Below are positions 46,701 through 54,707 of a stretch of 64,000 bases of DNA, one piece after another. Where the stretch lies: NCBI GenBank assembly GCA_944989445.1, contig CALYLW010000695.1, positions 62,001-126,000 on the forward strand, given 5' to 3'. Within the stretch, counting starts at the first letter, position 1. Each line of letters opens with the position of its first letter. A program made the position numbers and the translations under genes. Source of the DNA: Ampullaceana balthica. Taxonomy: Eukaryota; Mollusca; Gastropoda; Lymnaeidae. A model generated the notes under the pieces. The model had not been told where the DNA came from, made no database searches, and saw nothing but the letters and a program-made list of their open reading frames with translations.

Positions 46701-49700
46701 ATCCCGGTCCTGCGCCAGTCTCTCAATCTGCCCCCAGCTGTGCCCGCTCATTTTTGTGTCTGCCTCCAGTTCTCTTCTCCAGGTCATTTTGGGACGACCT
46801 CTTTTCCTTTTGCCTTGGGGGTTCCATGTGAGGGCTTGTCTCACAATGCTGGATGTAGGCTTTCTGAGAGTGTGGCCAATCCATCTCCATTTGCGCTGGC
46901 GTATTAGCTCTTCCACTGGCTCTTGTTGTGTGCGTTGCCAGAGGTCCTCATTGGTGATGACATTTGGCCAGCGGATTCGGAGAATTGCTCGGAGACATGT
47001 ATTTATAAAGGCTTGAAGCTTTTTAGAAATGGCTGCTGTTATTCGCCATGTTTCTGCTCCATACAGTAGGACAGGCTTTACTGTGGTGTTGAATATCCTG
47101 ACCTTGGTATGAAGAGTCAAGTTGTTGCAGTTCCAAACTTTTTTTAGCTGTTTAAATGATGATCTTGCTTTGCCAATTCTCACTCTTACATCGGCGTCTG
47201 TCCCTCCTTGTGTATCGATGATGCTTCCAAGGTATGTGAAGCTATCCACCTCTTCCAGATTTGTTCCTTCCAGTGTTATTGGAGTGTTGCTTGATGTGTT
47301 TATTTTAAGGACTTTGCTTTTTCCCTTATGGATGTTCAGGCCAAGGCAAGCAGAGAATTGTGCTACATTGTTGGTTTTCTCCTGCATCTGTTGCTGTGAG
47401 TGTGATAATAAGGCCAGGTCGTCCGCAAAGTCCAGGTCATCAAGTTGTTTCCATAGTGTCCACTGGATACCATTTCTCTTCTGCTCTGTAGACATTTTCA
47501 TTATCCAGTCGATGGTTAGCAGAAATAAGAATGGTGAAAGCAGACACCCCTGTCTGACTCCGGTCTGTACCTCAAAAGCTGCTGTTGCTTGTTGGCCATG
47601 GACAATTCTACATGTAAGTCCTTCGTAGGAAGCCTTAATTATGTCAGTCAATTTTTGTGGTATCCCGTAGTGTCTTAGTAACTTCCACAGGGTTGGCCTG
47701 TCAACACTATCGAAAGCCTTCTCATAGTCAATAAAGTTGATGTATAGTGGTGAGTTCCACTCCAGGGATTGTTCCAATATAATTCTCAGAGTGGCAATCT
47801 GGTCAGTGCATGATCTATCTTTTCTAAAACCTGCTTGTTGGTCTCTAAGATGGGTGTCTATTGCGTCCCTCATTCTGTTTAGCAGCACTCTGTTAAATAC
47901 TTTGCTTGGTATGGATAGCAGAGTTATTCCTCTATAGTTGGAGCAAGAGCTAAGATCTCCTTTCTTTGGGAGCTTAATGAGATGTCCTTCTTTCCACTCC
48001 GTCGGAATCTGTTCTTCCTCCCATATTTTCTTGAAAAGAATGTGTAGCATTGCAGAGCTAGTCGTAATATCTGCTGTCAAGGCTTCTGCTGGTATTCTGT
48101 CTGGACCAGCTGCTTTGCCTTTCTTTAGTTGTTTAATTGCTCTGTTTATCTCTTGTTTTGTGGGTATGCTGCAGTCTATTTCTAGGTCTTGTTCCGCTGG
48201 CTCTATGTTGAGTTTGTATTGTGGGGCTGGTCGGTTGAGGAGTTCTTCAAAATGTTCTATCCATCTTTTTTTCTGACCCTCTTCATCAGGTATAGATTTC
48301 CCATCTTTAGTTTTAACAGGTCTCTCTGGATTTTTGAACTTTCCGGATAGCTTTTTTATTGTACTGAATAGTTCTCTTGTGTTTCCATGGTAAGCTGCCT
48401 CTTCTGCTTCAGTTGCTAGTCCTTCTATGTAGTTCTTTTTATCTGACCTTATACTACGTTTAACGTCTTTATTGGCTTCTGCGTATTCTGCTGATGCTCT
48501 AGCTTTTTCAGTTCTGGTGCGGCTGTTGTTGAGATTTGCCTTCTTCTTTTTCCTCTGTTGGATTTTCTCCATGGTTTCATTAGAGATCCATTCTTTATGT
48601 GTTTGTTGCCTTGGACCCAACACTTCTTCACAGGTGGTCGTGAGTATTTCTTTGAAGCTTTTCCAGTTTTGGTCAACTGTTTCTTCGTTGCCAAGTTCTT
48701 GTAAGATCTGGAATTTGTTTGTTAGCGTAAGTTTGAACTCATTAAGTTTTGGTCCCCCTTTCAAAAGAGTAGTGTTAAAACGTTGGCGCTTGCTTCCCTC
48801 ACTTGTCCAATTCTTTTTCAATTTGAGCCTTAGTTGGGCAATCAGTAGATGATGGTCTGAGGCTACATCTGCCCCTCTTTTTACCCTTACATCTTGGAGA
48901 GATCTTCTAAACTTTTTGCAGATACAGATATGGTCGATTTGGTTAGCCGTGGACATATCTGGTGATATCCATGTTGCCTTGTGGATATTTCTATGCATGA
49001 AGAGACTTCCACCAATGACCAGTCCATCTGCAGCACATAGATCTGCTAGCCTTTCACCATTATCGTTCATCTCTCCGAGGCCATTTGTTCCCATGCATTC
49101 TTCATATCCATTATTGTTGCTGCCTATTTTTGCATTTAGGTCGCCCATTAGAATAATCACATTGCTCCTAGGACACTTTTGGATAAGGGTTCTCAGTCTG
49201 TTGTAGAAGTCCTCTTTGTCCTCTTCTTTACTGTCGTTAGTAGGAGCGTATACCTGAAGAAGATCCATATTGACTTCTTGCTTTTTGGTCTTAAATCTTG
49301 CGGTGATTATTCGGGGACCATGGGCTTCCCACCCTAAAAGGGCGTTCTGGGCAGTTTTGGAAAGCATGATTGCTACTCCTTGGGTGTGGGCTGCGTTTTC
49401 TTCATCATGGCCTGAATATAGTAGCAGTTCTCCTGTGTTGAGCTTCATCTGGCCTGAGCCAGTCCATCGGGATTCACTTATCCCTAGGATGGCTAGCTTG
49501 TACCGTTGCATTTCGGCAGCAACTTGGGCAGTTTTTCCAGCTTCGAACATGGTCCTTACGTTCCATGTTCCTAAGTTGGTGGTGGTCCTAGTGGAGAGGA
49601 TGGTTGTCTGCCGGGTGGTTTCCAGTTGGCTTTGGCCACCCAGCTTCATAAGTTCTCTGTTACGAGACCCATCATCTCCAAGGTCCGAGTTTCCTATTTT

Positions 49701-52700
49701 TTTCTTTGTTCACGTTTTTGTAGCAAGGCTTTTTTTACGGGAAGGGATGCTAACCCTTCGCACAACCCTCCTCCTCTCTCACCCGGGCTTGGGACCGGCT
49801 ACGGCGGAGTTCAAGGCCACAATAGTTTTATTTATATTACAAGTTTGATTGACTGAGGAAATTCGAGAACGTTCTGATAGTTAATTAACAGATATCCTGC
49901 ACGTCAAAAGCATTAAACTTAAAATAACCATATTGGTTTGTTTATTTGTATTTTAAATTCGCTGATACGATGGCAAACGCGACTGCGACACGGCGAAGCG
50001 TAAACTTTGACCTTTTAGCGCAAGCGCAGACAATTATAAACTGGTAACTTATTTTTCATTAAATAAATGGAATCGAAACATGACAGAGACGTAATCAAAG
50101 TCCTTTACTTCGGCATAAATATATATACATCAAAAGCATTAAACTTAAAATAACCATATTGATTTGTTTATTTGTATTTTAAATTCGCTGATGCGCCTGT
50201 GACACGGCGAAGCGTAAACTTTAACCTTTTAGCGCATGCGCAGACAATTATAAACTGGTAACTTATTTTTCATTAAATAAATGGAATCGAAACATGACAG
50301 AGACGTAATCAAAGTCCTTTACTTCGGCATAAATATATATACATGAGTGTATATATATATATATATAAATTCCCGATTAGTCATAACTTTTCCCGACTTT
50401 CAAGGCCGAGAAAATTTTTTAAAGAATTCCCGACTTTTTCCCGTTTTCCTGAGTGGGAACCATGGTTATATTTAAATTTTAAACGGTCCTTAAAAACGAA
50501 CTGTCATTACAACCTTAGGAAAGAGTGACGAAATATTAAGGTTCCGATACGATTCCGATTAATCGTCCTATCACTAATTAACGCTAACTAATTATCACGT
50601 ACATAAAGAAATTTCAAGCACATGTTAATATTTTGCCGCCATATTGGTTTTCGTTTTATCTCGATCATCGGTTATGTCGACGCCATTTTTCATACCCCAA
50701 CGCCGTCGACTTAAGCGGTTTCGACTGTATATACACATGTATCTATATTTATGCCGAAGTAAAGGACTTTGATTACGTCTCTGTCATGTTTCGATTCCAT
50801 TTATTTAATGAAAAATAAGTTACCAGTTTATAATTGTCTGCGCATGCGCTAAAAGGTTAAAGTTTACGCTTCGCCGTGTCACAGTCGCGTTTGCCGTCGT
50901 ATCAGCGAATTTAAAATACAAATAAACAAATCAATATGGTTATTTTAAGTTTAATGCTTTTGATGTATATATATTTATGCCGAAGTAAAGGACTTTGATT
51001 ACGTCTCTGTCATGTTTCGATTCCATTTAATGAAAAATAAGTTACCATTTTATAATTGTCTGCGCATGCGCTAAAAGGTCAAAGTTTACGCTTCGCCGTG
51101 TTACAGCCGCCGTCAGCCGCTCGTGTTTGCCGTCGTATCAGCGAATTTAAAATACAAATAAACAAATCAATATGGTTATTTTAAGTTTAATGCTTTTGAC
51201 GTGCAGGATATCTGTTACTTAACTATCAGAACGTTCTCGAATTTCCTCAGTCAATCAAACTCGTAATATAAATAAAACTATTGTGGCCTTGACCGTTGAT
51301 CACAGCACGCTGTGGGCTGTGTGTACTGAGTACTGTGTTAATCAGAAATGATTTCATTTCATCGTCACGCGCGTGTTAGTGTCACAGTCACTTATCTTAC
51401 TGGTAACAAAGCAACAACAAAATTTTTAAAGAATAATAATTTATTAATTTTTTTATTTAATTATATAAAAACGACCGTCGATTCTCGATACAAACCTTTA
51501 TTTTCAACCGACGAAAATCGAGTTAAGTTGCAAATTTGGCCCTCTTTTGTGCTCGAGGTACTAGGTTTCGGCGACTTAAAAAAATCGAAATAGCCGATGA
51601 AAAAATGCTAAGACAAAGAAAGAATTTGGCGGTTCCAATAAAAAACGTCGACATAATAGGGTGGTCGATATAACCGAGCTCGAGATAAGTGGGTTCGACT
51701 GTATTTATTTCTTTTCTTATTTGTTTCATAATATAATGCAATATATATTATAATAATGCCATTTTTATAAAAGAATGTCAATAATTATTGTAAACTTGAT
51801 TTTTACAAATTCAACTGTTAATGCAATGCAACCAAAGACACCACACAGCCTTTTCCTACTTTATAATAATTGTGTGTTTGCCTTGTAACTTTGCTATATT
51901 GAAATTTTTTCTGTTATTGTAAAGTATTTTTACTTTACTTTTAAGTTCCCCATGGCTGTGGGCAGCAGTACTCTTCTTGTGGCAGCTCTACAAGCTCGTA
52001 ATAATGCACGTGTTGTCTTTGTTGGTTCCTTGGACTTCTTTAGTGATGAGTTCTTCCAGGCCAGTGTTCAGAAAGCAAATGGTGGAAAGAAGTAAGTTGC
52101 TATTTAAATTGGACAAAATGCATATTTTTTTGTTTTTCTTACAAAGCATTATTTACAATCCTTTCATGACCATTAAATCCTTTTTTCAAGTGTACAAAAA
52201 AATTATTCCGAAATAGGTTTGAGAAGTCTGGCAATGAAGCTTTGGCCCTCAGTCTCGGACGTTGGGCTTTCAAGGACAAAGGTGTTCTCAGAGTTGGCAA
52301 AGTAGCCCACCACCTGAAGGGAGAAAAGGAGCCACCTCAGGCATACACTGTCATGCAGCAAGTGGTAAGGGTTATAGCATTCTTTTAACTGGCATTACAT
52401 TTTATGGAAATAGAAGTATTGGTAATTTTTATTATGTTGTTGGCGTGTACATTTATGTAAAATTAATCAAATTCTTAAGAATGACTTGTTAGAGTTGAGT
52501 TCACACTGAAGTGATTAGAAAATGTGGAGGTTGGGGGTTGGGTTATCATTAAACAGTTTGTGGTATACAATCCTTACCTTGGTAATAACCTTAGGATAGA
52601 TATTGTGCAAGTCTGTATGAATGAAATCAGGTGCTTCATGCTCAGTTCACCCGGAGACAAACATAATATTTAACTTTAATGGTTTTATTAAATTTAGAGA

Positions 52701-54007
52701 CCATCTCTCCTGGTTCAGAAAGATTTGCTGTTTCACCTTTATTTGTGCTCAATTATAAAGGAACTTGTGCAAAAATATTCAAATAATTACTCCAGTTATC
52801 ACAATTAAATAAAAATATGCTGATAGCTTCCACCAATTCTGGCTTTTAAAATTCATTAATTATTTTATTGATTTGATGCAGATACCTATGAATAGTTCCA
52901 TGGTAAACACAATTTAATGTCTTGAAAAATTAATTTGTGAAAATAAGCTGAGATTTAAACAAAGTTTGATCAATGCAAAAGATTAACTTATTTTCTATTT
53001 ATTTATATATTGTGCTGCATACTGATGAATGTCACTTTTAACTATGTCATACAGAATAGGACAGCTATAAAGCTTTTGAATAAAATACAAATTACACGAA
53101 TGAATTGTTAGCTATCATTATTTACAGCAGTTCTTTTAAATTTCAGGATTACTCCATTGTGATTGAAGAGCTCAATAATGGCAAGTGGACTCACTTCAAA
53201 GCAGATGATGTCCAGTTGGAGTTTGTCCGAATCGATCCTTTTGTTCGCACCACTCTGACTCCTAAGGGTAATTGGCCTTATTGGTTATGAAAGCTTTTTA
53301 CGATTATTGAAATATGTGATATTAAATGGCTTTATGTTAATTAGTTTTTATATTGAATTTATTATGTTCCTCAAACAGGTGGCATCTTCAGCACAAGCTT
53401 TAAGCTGCCTGATGTGTACGGGGTGTATCAGTTTAAAGTAGATTACAACAGAGTTGGCTTCACACGTCTATACAGTGCCACTCAGGTTAGTACCAGTTTA
53501 GGTATCTAGTCTATACAGTGCCACTCAGGTTAGTACCAGTTTAGGTATCTAGTCTATACAGTGCCACTCAGGTTAGTACCAGTTGAGGTATCTAGTCTAT
53601 GGGGTTTATCAGTTTTTAAAAATACTCTGCTATTCAATTTTTTATATTTTTGTATTTCACGTGTAGTCTAAGTGAAGTATTGTTAATTAGTGAAAATATA
53701 GTAACAATACTTTAAACCTTACTGGTTTGCAATAAGGTTTGAACCTTAACCACACCTTTGTTTAATTTTATGTTCCATGTAATATTTAAATGTTACTTAT
53801 GAATTCAATTACACAATAACATGTAAAACTGACATTTCCAACTCTCTGTAGGTGTCTGTGAGACCCCTGGAGCATACACAGTATGAAAGATTTATACTGT
53901 CAGCATATCCATACTATGCTAGTGCCTTTTCTATGATGGTGGGCGTCTTCTTACTCAGTCTTGTGTTCTTACATTATAAGGAAGATATCAAAGACAAAAA
54001 AGAGTAG
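31765..54007 (+). CDS. DDOST: Oligosaccharyltransferase 48-kDa subunit (DDOST/OST48), 11 exons
   Basis: Exons: 31765-31900, 40667-40777, 43308-43394, 43576-43679, 45296-45390, 45601-45694, 51946-52091, 52217-52364, 53147-53267, 53379-53485, 53852-54007. All introns are GT-AG and the phases agree, giving 434 residues, the usual family length. OST48 is a non-catalytic subunit of the ER complex that moves the lipid-linked glycan to Asn of nascent proteins. Visible: signal peptide ([21 protein letters not shown]), mature start [17 protein letters not shown], family motifs [53 protein letters not shown] and [20 protein letters not shown], one C-terminal membrane segment, and a tail ending KDKKE, which fits a KxKxx ER-retrieval signal. 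ATG has A at -3 and G at +4. Introns 1, 2, 4 and 6 hold transposons; no exon is damaged. The exon 10 donor is triplicated (53468-53596). Poly(A) signal at 54171. Identity is very secure. Confidence 0.97.
34370..35585. mobile_element. hAT MITE family H3 with reiterated terminal repeats, copy 1
   Basis: Ends TAGGGGTCTACCGATAT and ATATCGGTAGACCCCTA (17 bp, perfect inverted repeat) with perfect palindromic duplication CTTATAAG (34362-34369 and 35586-35593). Inside, TAGGGG/AAGGGG-CTACC starts recur at about 34370, 34539, 34653 and 34799, each followed by GCCGATATTACCGATATTTT. The paralogous block at 36515-36832 shows the empty site. No transposase. Confidence 0.9.
35761..35875. repeat. Array of near-perfect hairpins
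   Basis: 35761-35790 is a perfect 10-bp inverted repeat (TTATTCGCAC / GTGCGAATAA) around GGTTTTGGCA. Directly after it come a second near-perfect hairpin (CATTATCCGCAC / GTGTGGATAATG) and a third, weaker one (GCATTATTCACAC to GTGAGAATGATGC). The first unit recurs at 32314-32343 and, inverted, at 36908-36937. These hairpins occur only inside the 5-kb hAT region. Confidence 0.75.
37208..38908. other. DDOST intron 1, AT-rich with foldback and R1 fragment
   Basis: Contains an inverted repeat (37528-37699), a two-copy tandem repeat of about 64 bp near 37733-37860 (TTTTTAGTCCRCTTATAA), and a worn R1 repeat at about 37900-38180 (TGATACAATGCATTGTCA). No gene recognised. Confidence 0.5.
37528..37699. 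repeat. Foldback inverted repeat
   Basis: Arms 37528-37566 and 37662-37699 are near-perfect reverse complements of about 38 bp; both contain ACGTGGGGCGGG or its complement. The spacer is 95 bp. It may be a small foldback element; no duplication was identified. Confidence 0.6.
38909..40481 (+). mobile_element. Composite Tigger/pogo-like element T1, copy 1 (DDOST intron 1)
   Basis: Starts CAGTCGAACCCACTTATCTC and ends ATAAGCGGTTTCGACTG, flanked by TA on both sides (38907-38908 and 40482-40483), as in Tigger/pogo elements. It is 1573 bp with no transposase. It holds three 226-bp tandem repeats (39407-40084). Near 40235-40265 it holds a segment matching the terminus of hAT family H1 (AAGGTTGTAATGACCGTTCG on the other strand). 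The same layout is found in the copies in intron 6, so the composite moved as a unit. Confidence 0.85.
39407..40084 (+). repeat. Three tandem 226-bp repeats inside T1
   Basis: TCAAAAGCATTAAAC starts at 39407, 39633 and 39859, an exact 226-bp period. Each unit contains AGCGCATGCGCAGACAATTA and ends in CTTCGGCATAAATA. Units 1 and 2 are nearly identical; unit 3 has a few substitutions. The intron 6 copies carry two units each. Confidence 0.9.
40866..41613. mobile_element. Worn hAT H1-like remnant in DDOST intron 2
   Basis: GGTTAACTGGTCCAG and ACCAGTTAACCGTTAACAG near 41540-41612 are diverged forms of the H1 right end. Two related stretches (near 40870-40950 and 41222-41290) resemble each other and part of 38270-38340. 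Ends and duplication cannot be fixed. Confidence 0.4.
41806..43233. mobile_element. hAT MITE family H3 with reiterated terminal repeats, copy 2
   Basis: Same 17-bp ends as 34370-35585, with perfect palindromic duplication ATAATTAT (41798-41805 and 43234-43241). The terminal motif recurs at 41806, 41975, 42127, 42273 and about 42429, about every 146-169 bp, one unit more than copy 1. It lies in DDOST intron 2, 74 bp before exon 3. Confidence 0.92.
44062..44475 (+). pseudogene. Internally deleted RTE-type fossil in DDOST intron 4
   Basis: Encodes reverse transcriptase motifs [10 protein letters not shown], then [20 protein letters not shown] and AFQVKTGV, then jumps near 44260 to the far C-terminal part ([20 protein letters not shown]) of the same protein, skipping the catalytic FADD region. 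It has a stop (44132-44134) and a shift of frame at the junction. Compared with the intact 1000-aa protein, about 190 residues are missing at the junction. Confidence 0.8.
46636..49810 (-). mobile_element. Full-length RTE-type non-LTR retrotransposon
   Basis: A 3175-bp minus-strand element flanked by a perfect 13-bp target duplication, TCAAGGCCACAAT (46623-46635 and 49811-49823). Its 3' end is a short ATGATG repeat (46636-46649, seen as CATCAT on the plus strand), as usual for RTE elements. The 5' UTR is about 160 bp. The T1 copy at 38909 shows the empty target. The intact frame and exact duplication imply a recent insertion. Confidence 0.93.
46647..49649 (-). CDS. RTE-type endonuclease/reverse transcriptase polyprotein
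   Basis: An uninterrupted 1000-residue frame from an ATG at 49649. It would nick target DNA and copy its own RNA there (target-primed reverse transcription). Residues about 25-275 are an apurinic-like endonuclease: GTWNVRTM with Asn30, [11 protein letters not shown] with Glu59, MGDLNAKIG at 168-176, and [10 protein letters not shown] at 264-273. A basic linker (about 355-410) follows. Residues about 505-810 are reverse transcriptase: [23 protein letters not shown] at 639-650, [10 protein letters not shown] at 697-706, and [11 protein letters not shown] at 741-751 with the catalytic Asp pair. The C-terminal part contains [10 protein letters not shown] and [16 protein letters not shown], shared with the fossils at 7394-10843 and 44062. 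All catalytic residues looked for are present, so it may be functional. It sits antisense to DDOST in intron 6. Assignment to the RTE clade is by resemblance; the exact subclade is open. Confidence 0.92.
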   Translation of the reverse strand: MKLGGQSQLETTRQTTILSTRTTTNLGTWNVRTMFEAGKTAQVAAEMQRYKLAILGISESRWTGSGQMKLNTGELLLYSGHDEENAAHTQGVAIMLSKTAQNALLGWEAHGPRIITARFKTKKQEVNMDLLQVYAPTNDSKEEDKEDFYNRLRTLIQKCPRSNVIILMGDLNAKIGSNNNGYEECMGTNGLGEMNDNGERLADLCAADGLVIGGSLFMHRNIHKATWISPDMSTANQIDHICICKKFRRSLQDVRVKRGADVASDHHLLIAQLRLKLKKNWTSEGSKRQRFNTTLLKGGPKLNEFKLTLTNKFQILQELGNEETVDQNWKSFKEILTTTCEEVLGPRQQTHKEWISNETMEKIQQRKKKKANLNNSRTRTEKARASAEYAEANKDVKRSIRSDKKNYIEGLATEAEEAAYHGNTRELFSTIKKLSGKFKNPERPVKTKDGKSIPDEEGQKKRWIEHFEELLNRPAPQYKLNIEPAEQDLEIDCSIPTKQEINRAIKQLKKGKAAGPDRIPAEALTADITTSSAMLHILFKKIWEEEQIPTEWKEGHLIKLPKKGDLSSCSNYRGITLLSIPSKVFNRVLLNRMRDAIDTHLRDQQAGFRKDRSCTDQIATLRIILEQSLEWNSPLYINFIDYEKAFDSVDRPTLWKLLRHYGIPQKLTDIIKASYEGLTCRIVHGQQATAAFEVQTGVRQGCLLSPFLFLLTIDWIMKMSTEQKRNGIQWTLWKQLDDLDFADDLALLSHSQQQMQEKTNNVAQFSACLGLNIHKGKSKVLKINTSSNTPITLEGTNLEEVDSFTYLGSIIDTQGGTDADVRVRIGKARSSFKQLKKVWNCNNLTLHTKVRIFNTTVKPVLLYGAETWRITAAISKKLQAFINTCLRAILRIRWPNVITNEDLWQRTQQEPVEELIRQRKWRWIGHTLRKPTSSIVRQALTWNPQGKRKRGRPKMTWRRELEADTKMSGHSWGQIERLAQDRDAWRDFVRGLCPRWDEGQ
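52365..53146 (+). other. DDOST intron 8
   Basis: AT-rich intron sequence. No repeat or gene recognised. Confidence 0.6.
53468..53596 (+). repeat. DDOST: 43-bp tandem triplication covering the exon 10 splice donor of DDOST
   Basis: The unit starts CTATACAGTGCCACTCAG, the last 18 bases of exon 10, and continues GTTAGTACCAG for 25 bases into the intron. Copies start at 53468, 53511 and 53554; the first two are identical and the third differs by one base. GTTAGT donors therefore lie at 53486, 53529 and 53572. Use of the second or third donor reads into TAG at once (VSTSLGI then stop) and removes the membrane segment. Confidence 0.92.
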
Positions 54008-54170
54008 GCAGTGTGCCACATGTTAGTTTTTAGGTTTTTTTATTAGTCTATTTGAATGTTGTTTTATGGAAGTGAGTAAAAGAAATGAGTTTAACTAAGC
54101 TTTGTTTTATACTAGTGGCAGTCATTTCAATTCTCTAATCCATTATAATGTTTTTAATTGCTATATGTTT

Positions 54171-54176
54171 AATAAA
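54171..54176 (+). terminator. DDOST: Poly(A) signal of DDOST
   Basis: AATAAA, 164 bp after the stop codon, followed by T-rich sequence. It is the first canonical signal in the 3' flank. Confidence 0.7.
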
Positions 54177-54699
54177 TTTATTTCATTCATCATTAAACTA
54201 TTCCAGTGTCACTTTGATTGTGTTATTAAGAATTTATACTACTAAATACACATCGGAGCCAGTTTGCGAAAAGTTTGCTGTGTTGAAATAACTGCTTTGT
54301 CCTCAAAATTTTTAGGACCCACGCAACACTTTAATTGTTTGATTTAAGATAATATAGTGTTCTTTCTTTACTTTGCACACAGAATAACAAACCTTGGCAG
54401 GAACATTGAATTTACAGCCCAAAATCAGCTCTTTAGATTTTTTTCCTTATCTGTCTTGGTGGGTGTCAAGCTTTTTTAGCCTGCACCAGAAAAACCTTGC
54501 CTTAAGTTCAACATTACTTTAAACCTTGCTCCATAACTGAATTATGCCAATATTTTTTTGTTGATGATAGCAGAATTATTCTTTAAGTGATAAGCTACAT
54601 AACATTTTGATGGAGAATGTAGATTTATAGGTGATTGGCACAAAAGAGTAAAATAAATTTAAAACCCAACTATGCAAAAATTTAGCTGAATGTTATTAG
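54177..54699. other. Flank downstream of DDOST
   Basis: No gene or delimited repeat seen. Confidence 0.4.
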
Positions 54700-54707
54700 A
54701 CTTAGAC

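Larger units (their letters stand above)
46220..50727 (+). mobile_element. Composite Tigger/pogo-like element T1, inner copy nested in the outer copy
   Basis: Complete T1 from CAGTCGAACCCAC (46220) to GGTTTCGACTG (50727), with TA on each side, placed in the outer copy's TA-rich stretch. It carries two 226-bp units (from 49904 and 50130, the second shortened). It is split by an RTE at 46636-49810. Without that it is about 1320 bp, which fits copy 1 less one repeat unit. Confidence 0.88.
45816..51701 (-). mobile_element. Composite Tigger/pogo-like element T1, outer copy (DDOST intron 6)
   Basis: Right end at 45816 (CAGTCGAAACCGCTTAAGTC) and left end at 51701 (GAGATAAGTGGGTTCGACTG), so the element is reversed relative to 38909-40481. 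TA flanks both ends (45814-45815 and 51702-51703). It is interrupted between 46219 and 50728 by a second T1 in the opposite orientation. Its own 226-bp repeats (two units) lie at about 50745-51210. Without the insert it is about 1.38 kb. Confidence 0.88.

Noticed and set aside
49270..49848. 192-codon plus-strand open frame
   Set aside because: Antisense shadow of the RTE frame and its 5' UTR.
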